Below, in pieces: positions 4,641 to 7,872 of a DNA stretch of 7,872 nucleotides. How positions within the stretch are numbered: the stretch's first letter is position 1; every line of letters begins with the position of its first letter. The DNA comes from a bacterium. GTDB lineage: Bacteria; Krumholzibacteriota; Krumholzibacteria; LZORAL124-64-63. The notes beneath the pieces were generated by a model, which was given only the letters and a program-made list of their open reading frames with translations, was not told the DNA's origin and searched no databases. Where the stretch lies: contig JAUUZX010000048.1 of NCBI GenBank assembly GCA_030592025.1, positions 1 to 7,872 of the forward strand, read 5' to 3'. The position numbers and the translations under genes are program-made.

Positions 4641-6575
4641 TCAGCGCACCAGCACGAACTGGCGCCGGCTCGTGCCGCCGCTGCCCTCCAGTTCGAACAC
4701 GTAGACGCCACCCGCCAGACGTTCGCCGTTCTCGTCGCGACCGGTCCAGTCCAGGACATTGGCCCCCACCGACGCGTCCCACGACCCGAGGTCGGCCACC
4801 CGCCGGCCGCGCAGATCGAAGACCCGGCCGTGCACCTGGCCCGACGCCCCCATGGTGTAGTGCATCTCCACGAGACCGTGGTTGGGATTCGGGGCGAAGG
4901 AGGTGATGTCGGGGCGGCCGCGGAGGATCGTCAGGCGCGCCGTCACCTCGGCCTCGACGGTGCCCGCCGCCGCCAGCAGCACCCGCGCCACGGCCGTTCG
5001 GGCGCCGGGCGGGAAGGCCGCGGTGGCCCCGTCGTCCACCGCCAACGTGAGGTCGGTGCCGGCTCCCGGCGCCAGGGTGGTCACCATGACGTCGGCGGTG
5101 AGCCACGGGGCGCTCGTCTCCAGGCGGATTTCCAGGGTGCGGTCGCTGCTGTTGATCACCGTGTACACGACCTCAGTCGGTGTGAACGGACCGCCCACGC
5201 CGCCGTTGAACACGGCCTCCGCCTCGGGCATGACCGCCAGGCCGACACCGAGCACGTCGAGGGTCTCGGCGCCGTTGCCGAGGGGGTCGAGCCAGTCGCT
5301 CAGCCGTGTCTCCGCCGTGCCGCCACCGTCCCAGGACACGCTCAGTCGGCCGTACCAATCCGCCGCGTCGGTGTTCGTGCAGGACGCGTAGCCGCCGTGG
5401 AGTTGCCCGACGACCTGGTGGTCCTGGTTGAACAGGGGCGAGCCGGAGGAGCCGTCCTCGGTGGTGCCCTCCTCCCAGGCCCCCACCCGCAGGTGGGTGC
5501 CGTTGCCCGTCGCCACGTCGCCCAGGTAGTTGGTGGTGGTGGCCGGGTCGTGGTCCTTGCTGATGCTCTTCTCGTCCCCCTGGGGGTGGTGGATGCCCAC
5601 CGATGACGAGGGATCGACGGAACGCCGGTCCCAACCCGCGTAGCGCACGTCGAACTCGGCGGTCGGGATGTCGTCGAGCTCCACCAGGGTGAAGTCGGTG
5701 GTCAAGAAGTCGGCCAGGACCGTGGAGCCGGACTGGGTCTGGGTGATATCGCCGCCGCCGTGCTGGTCGCAGACGGGGCTGTCGTAGTTCCAGTACACCA
5801 CGAGGGTGGGCGCGCGCAGGTCGGTCAGGTTGCAGTGGTGGGCGGTCAGGAAGAGGGGCCGCTCGTCCAGGGCGGTGTTGTTGAGCAGCGAGCCGGTGCA
5901 GATGCGGCTGCCGCCGAAGCCGTAGGCCGCGACGGACTTGATCTCGTTGCGCCAGTCGTCCCCCTCGGGGCACACCACATCGATGTTGCAGGCGCCGGAC
6001 TTCGCCTCGGGGTCCGTACCGAAACCGCGGTAGCCCTTGCCCACCGTGCCCAGTTCGAGTTCGACCAGGCCCCGTTCGTCGGCGGCCACCACGAGCTCCA
6101 CCACGATATCGTCGGCCCTGAGCACCGGCGTCCAGAGCTGGCCATGGAGCCGGACGTCGTCGTTATCGTAGACCTGGCCCGTCCCCCCGGCGGCCGGGTA
6201 GATGGCCAGCCGGGCCGTGGCCGGCACGTCGTAGCGGACGAAACCCAGGTTCAGGGTCTGGGCGCCGGGCACGGTGACGCGCAGGCGCCACAGGGCGCGG
6301 CCGTCGGCCAGGACCTGCCAGGTGCCGCTGTTGGCGGGGGTGTAGGCCACGTCCTCGGGCACGGCGAAGCGGTAGGGCAACCCCTGGGCGGTGCGCTCGA
6401 TGTCCTCGGTCGCCAGTTGCGCCCGGTCGGGCATGGCGAAGCGCATCTGCTCCACCACCGCCAGGGGCGCCGCCTGCACCGGCGGCGCCAGGACCTCGGT
6501 GGAGGGCAAGGCGGCCACAGTCGGCGTCACCCCCGCCAGCAGGACCAACAGGGCGAGGCTCACGTGTCGACGCAT
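4641..6575 (-). CDS. Secreted lysyl endopeptidase (Lys-C, family S1) preproprotein with FlgD-like C-terminal domain
   Basis: A 644-residue exported serine protease predicted to cut after lysine. Residues 1-22 are a signal peptide (MRRHV, then a hydrophobic run) and about 23-192 a propeptide. The catalytic domain is at 193-441: CNIDVVCPEGD at 196-206, His247 (LTAHHC), Asp294 (TTDFTL) and Ser377 (DGSSGSP). These match Achromobacter/Lysobacter protease I His57, Asp113 and Ser194. His393 (GQLHGG) and Asp406 (ADWYGR) match His210 and the Lys-selecting Asp225. All six disulfide cysteines are present (196/399, 202/269, 226/248). Residues about 455-552 resemble a BACON/Ig-type beta domain. Residues 560-644 (FAPNP, VFDLRGRRVADL, DENGERLAGGVYVFEL, final QFVLVR) are a FlgD/T9SS-type tail, suggesting surface display or sorting. 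Lys192 just before SGACNID is a likely autoprocessing site. The ATG at 6575 follows GAGGAG and overlaps the PAP2 gene by 16 nt; the frame is open far upstream, but the signal peptide fixes this start. Confidence 0.93.
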   Translation of the reverse strand: MRRHVSLALLVLLAGVTPTVAALPSTEVLAPPVQAAPLAVVEQMRFAMPDRAQLATEDIERTAQGLPYRFAVPEDVAYTPANSGTWQVLADGRALWRLRVTVPGAQTLNLGFVRYDVPATARLAIYPAAGGTGQVYDNDDVRLHGQLWTPVLRADDIVVELVVAADERGLVELELGTVGKGYRGFGTDPEAKSGACNIDVVCPEGDDWRNEIKSVAAYGFGGSRICTGSLLNNTALDERPLFLTAHHCNLTDLRAPTLVVYWNYDSPVCDQHGGGDITQTQSGSTVLADFLTTDFTLVELDDIPTAEFDVRYAGWDRRSVDPSSSVGIHHPQGDEKSISKDHDPATTTNYLGDVATGNGTHLRVGAWEEGTTEDGSSGSPLFNQDHQVVGQLHGGYASCTNTDAADWYGRLSVSWDGGGTAETRLSDWLDPLGNGAETLDVLGVGLAVMPEAEAVFNGGVGGPFTPTEVVYTVINSSDRTLEIRLETSAPWLTADVMVTTLAPGAGTDLTLAVDDGATAAFPPGARTAVARVLLAAAGTVEAEVTARLTILRGRPDITSFAPNPNHGLVEMHYTMGASGQVHGRVFDLRGRRVADLGSWDASVGANVLDWTGRDENGERLAGGVYVFELEGSGGTSRRQFVLVR

Positions 6576-7309
6576 GGTATCTCCTCGGGATCGTTCGGTA
6601 ACGACGGGGCCGGTGCGGCCACCGCTTCGACGGCATTCCAGGCGATGGTCCAGCCGAGCACCACCTGGGAAAGGTAGTGTTTCCGGTCGTTCAGGCGCGA
6701 CCAACCCGTCAGGACCGAGGCCCCGCGGGCCAGGGGCCTGACAACCCTTGCCGGCGCGCGCCGGGCCAGGGTCAGCCAGGGGATCGCGGCGATGAAGGCG
6801 TGGCCCGAGGCCGAATTGTCCGCCGCCAGGGGCCGCCAGCGGGGGTTGGCGTCGTCGGAAGACGGGCGGTTCGCCCCCAGGCCCCGCTGCAGGGTCCACA
6901 GGACCGGCAGCCCGACGACCATGGCCTCGAAGTTGCCCCGCCCCCACCTGGTGAAAGCGTTGGTGCGCCACCAGGCATCGACGCCGGCCACCAGCAGCCA
7001 GTTCACGAACCAGAAGCGCTCGCCCCAGGGCTTGACCACCCAGGCCACCCGGTCGCTCAGCGACCCGCGCACCCTGGTGTCGTGGAACGAGGCCAGCGCC
7101 TCGTCGGCCCCGCTGTAGGCCAGGACGCCCGCGCCCACCAGGGCGGCGCCCAGCCGCAGGAACGTGCGGCGGGACGCGTAGTTGTTGCGCCAGTGGCGGC
7201 CCGTGCCCAGGAACAACGGACGCGCGCCTCCGCTTCGTCGCGACCGCGAAGGGGCGACGAGCAGCGCGCACACCAAGGTCAAGCCGATGACCACCCACAC
7301 GGGCGACAT
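6560..7309 (-). CDS. PAP2-like integral membrane protein with altered phosphatase motifs
   Basis: A 249-residue membrane protein related to the PAP2 (type 2 phosphatidic acid phosphatase) superfamily, whose members remove phosphate from lipid phosphates such as phosphatidate or undecaprenyl pyrophosphate. Hydrophobic segments lie at about 3-19, 52-66, 98-112, 127-140, 171-182 and 216-232. The motifs are recognisable but changed. C1 reads QRGLGANRP at 141-149 (Gln for the usual Lys). C2 reads ASGH at 167-170 (Ala for Pro). C3 reads SRLNDRKHYLSQ at 204-215 (Gln for the final Asp). Both catalytic-type histidines, His170 and His211, and Arg148 and Arg205 remain. Activity is therefore uncertain, and it may be a structural or substrate-shifted member. 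The ATG has only a weak GAAGGG directly before it. It lies 21 nt after the oxidoreductase stop and overlaps the protease start, suggesting one transcript. Confidence 0.75.
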   Translation of the reverse strand: MSPVWVVIGLTLVCALLVAPSRSRRSGGARPLFLGTGRHWRNNYASRRTFLRLGAALVGAGVLAYSGADEALASFHDTRVRGSLSDRVAWVVKPWGERFWFVNWLLVAGVDAWWRTNAFTRWGRGNFEAMVVGLPVLWTLQRGLGANRPSSDDANPRWRPLAADNSASGHAFIAAIPWLTLARRAPARVVRPLARGASVLTGWSRLNDRKHYLSQVVLGWTIAWNAVEAVAAPAPSLPNDPEEIPCVDT

Positions 7310-7330
7310 CCCTTCGTTGTTCGGCGCCGC

Positions 7331-7872
7331 TCAAGCGGCGGTGATCAGATCCGCGACATGCTCCCCGATGGCCATCGCACTCGTCAGCCCCGGAGAATCC
7401 ATGCCGCGCAGATTCAGGAAACCATCCCGCAGGCCCGCGGCCGGCGCGATGAGAAAATCGTGGAAGCCCCGCGGGTCCAGCTTGGGCCGGACGCCGCTCA
7501 TGGATGGTGTCAGATCATCCGCCTCCAACCAGGGCAGGTACCGCCGGGCCCCCGCGAGGAAAGACGCGGCCCGGGCCGGATCGACCCCGTAATCGAGGGC
7601 GTCGGGATCGCCGTCGTCGGCCAGTTGTTCCATGTCGGGCCCCAGGCGGAGCTGGCCCGCCAGGTCGAGGCAGACGTGCACGCCCAGGCTGCTGCCGTCC
7701 GCCGGCGGCACCGGGTAGATCAGCCGGGTCACCCGGCTCGCGTGGCGCGGCGCCACGGCGAAGTAGTTCCCCTTGACCAGCACCTGCCGCGGCTCCGGCT
7801 CCCCACCCGCCAGGATAGCCACACGGTCGGCCCAGAGGCCCGCCGCGTTGACGACCCAGGAGCTCGTGTGCC
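7331..7872 (-). CDS. FAD-dependent oxidoreductase, L-2-hydroxyglutarate dehydrogenase (LhgO)-like, C-terminal part
   Basis: The last 179 residues of a DAO-type flavoprotein; the N-terminal FAD-binding Rossmann motif lies beyond the right edge. Visible are SSWVVNAAGLWAD, where the family contacts FAD, then LVKGNYFAVAP and LIYPVP, and GVHVCLDLAGQLRLGPDME. Near the end come SGVRPKLDP, DFLIAP and LNLRGMDSPGLTSAMAIGEHV. The KGNYF, IYPVP, LDLAG-x-x-RLGPD and SPGLTSAMAI blocks are typical of LhgO/L2HGDH, which oxidise L-2-hydroxyglutarate to 2-oxoglutarate and pass electrons to the quinone pool. The substrate is inferred from family resemblance; other 2-hydroxy acids or glycerol-3-phosphate-like substrates cannot be excluded. 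It is the most upstream visible gene of the leftward string with PAP2 and the protease. Confidence 0.85.
   Translation of the reverse strand, partial: HTSSWVVNAAGLWADRVAILAGGEPEPRQVLVKGNYFAVAPRHASRVTRLIYPVPPADGSSLGVHVCLDLAGQLRLGPDMEQLADDGDPDALDYGVDPARAASFLAGARRYLPWLEADDLTPSMSGVRPKLDPRGFHDFLIAPAAGLRDGFLNLRGMDSPGLTSAMAIGEHVADLITAA

Noticed and set aside
6576..7334. Upstream extension of the protease frame (253 more codons)
   Set aside because: It is Arg/Gly/Pro-rich, overlaps the PAP2 gene in another frame, and precedes a clean signal peptide with its own GAGGAG site at the 6575 ATG.
1..7872. CRISPR arrays, tRNA/rRNA genes, insertion sequences or phage modules
   Set aside because: No regularly spaced repeats, no transposase or integrase motifs, no terminal inverted repeats and no tRNA-like cloverleaf were seen on either strand.

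Overview
This GC-rich window comes from a diderm (Gram-negative-type) bacterium. It encodes a TonB-dependent outer-membrane receptor and a secreted protease that ends in a FlgD/Ig-like tail. Such tails are common in the FCB superphylum and in related candidate phyla (Eisenbacteria, Krumholzibacteria and similar). A citrate synthase of the eukaryotic/mitochondrial type and a Dus3-like dihydrouridine synthase also point away from the common model proteobacteria. The phylum assignment is inference. Start codons include GTG and TTG. There are no rRNA, tRNA, CRISPR or insertion-sequence signals.

Layout, left to right. (1) Minus strand, 1-1174: the N-terminal ~391 residues of a BtuB-like vitamin B12 receptor, cut by the left edge. 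Its leader (1208-1370, minus) is a cobalamin riboswitch with nearly all the consensus boxes, so gene identity and regulation support each other. A hairpin that overlaps the aptamer's closing helix covers the probable ribosome binding site. (2) Minus strand, 3000-1426: a two-gene operon, a small rubrerythrin/ferritin-like diiron protein followed after 3 nt by a Dus3-like tRNA dihydrouridine synthase. It ends just before the riboswitch. (3) A 284-bp divergent intergenic region (3001-3284) with three copies of GTTGATC. (4) Plus strand, 3285-4559: complete mitochondrial-type citrate synthase, with a strong intrinsic terminator at 4584-4620. (5) Minus strand, 7872-4641: a tight gene string. It holds the C-terminal part of an L-2-hydroxyglutarate-dehydrogenase-like FAD oxidoreductase (cut by the right edge), a PAP2-like membrane protein with altered phosphatase motifs, and a preproprotease of the Achromobacter lysyl endopeptidase (Lys-C) family. 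The PAP2 and protease genes overlap by 16 nt.

The genes do not form one pathway. They are B12 uptake, tRNA modification with a redox/iron protein, TCA-cycle entry, and a separate export/membrane cluster. No wholly new system is evident. The most noteworthy items are: the riboswitch whose 3' closing strand can also pair with the ribosome binding site; the Lys-C homologue with almost no lysines except at its predicted autoprocessing junction and in the catalytic domain; the PAP2 protein with substitutions in all three signature motifs; and the eukaryote-like Dus3 and citrate synthase.
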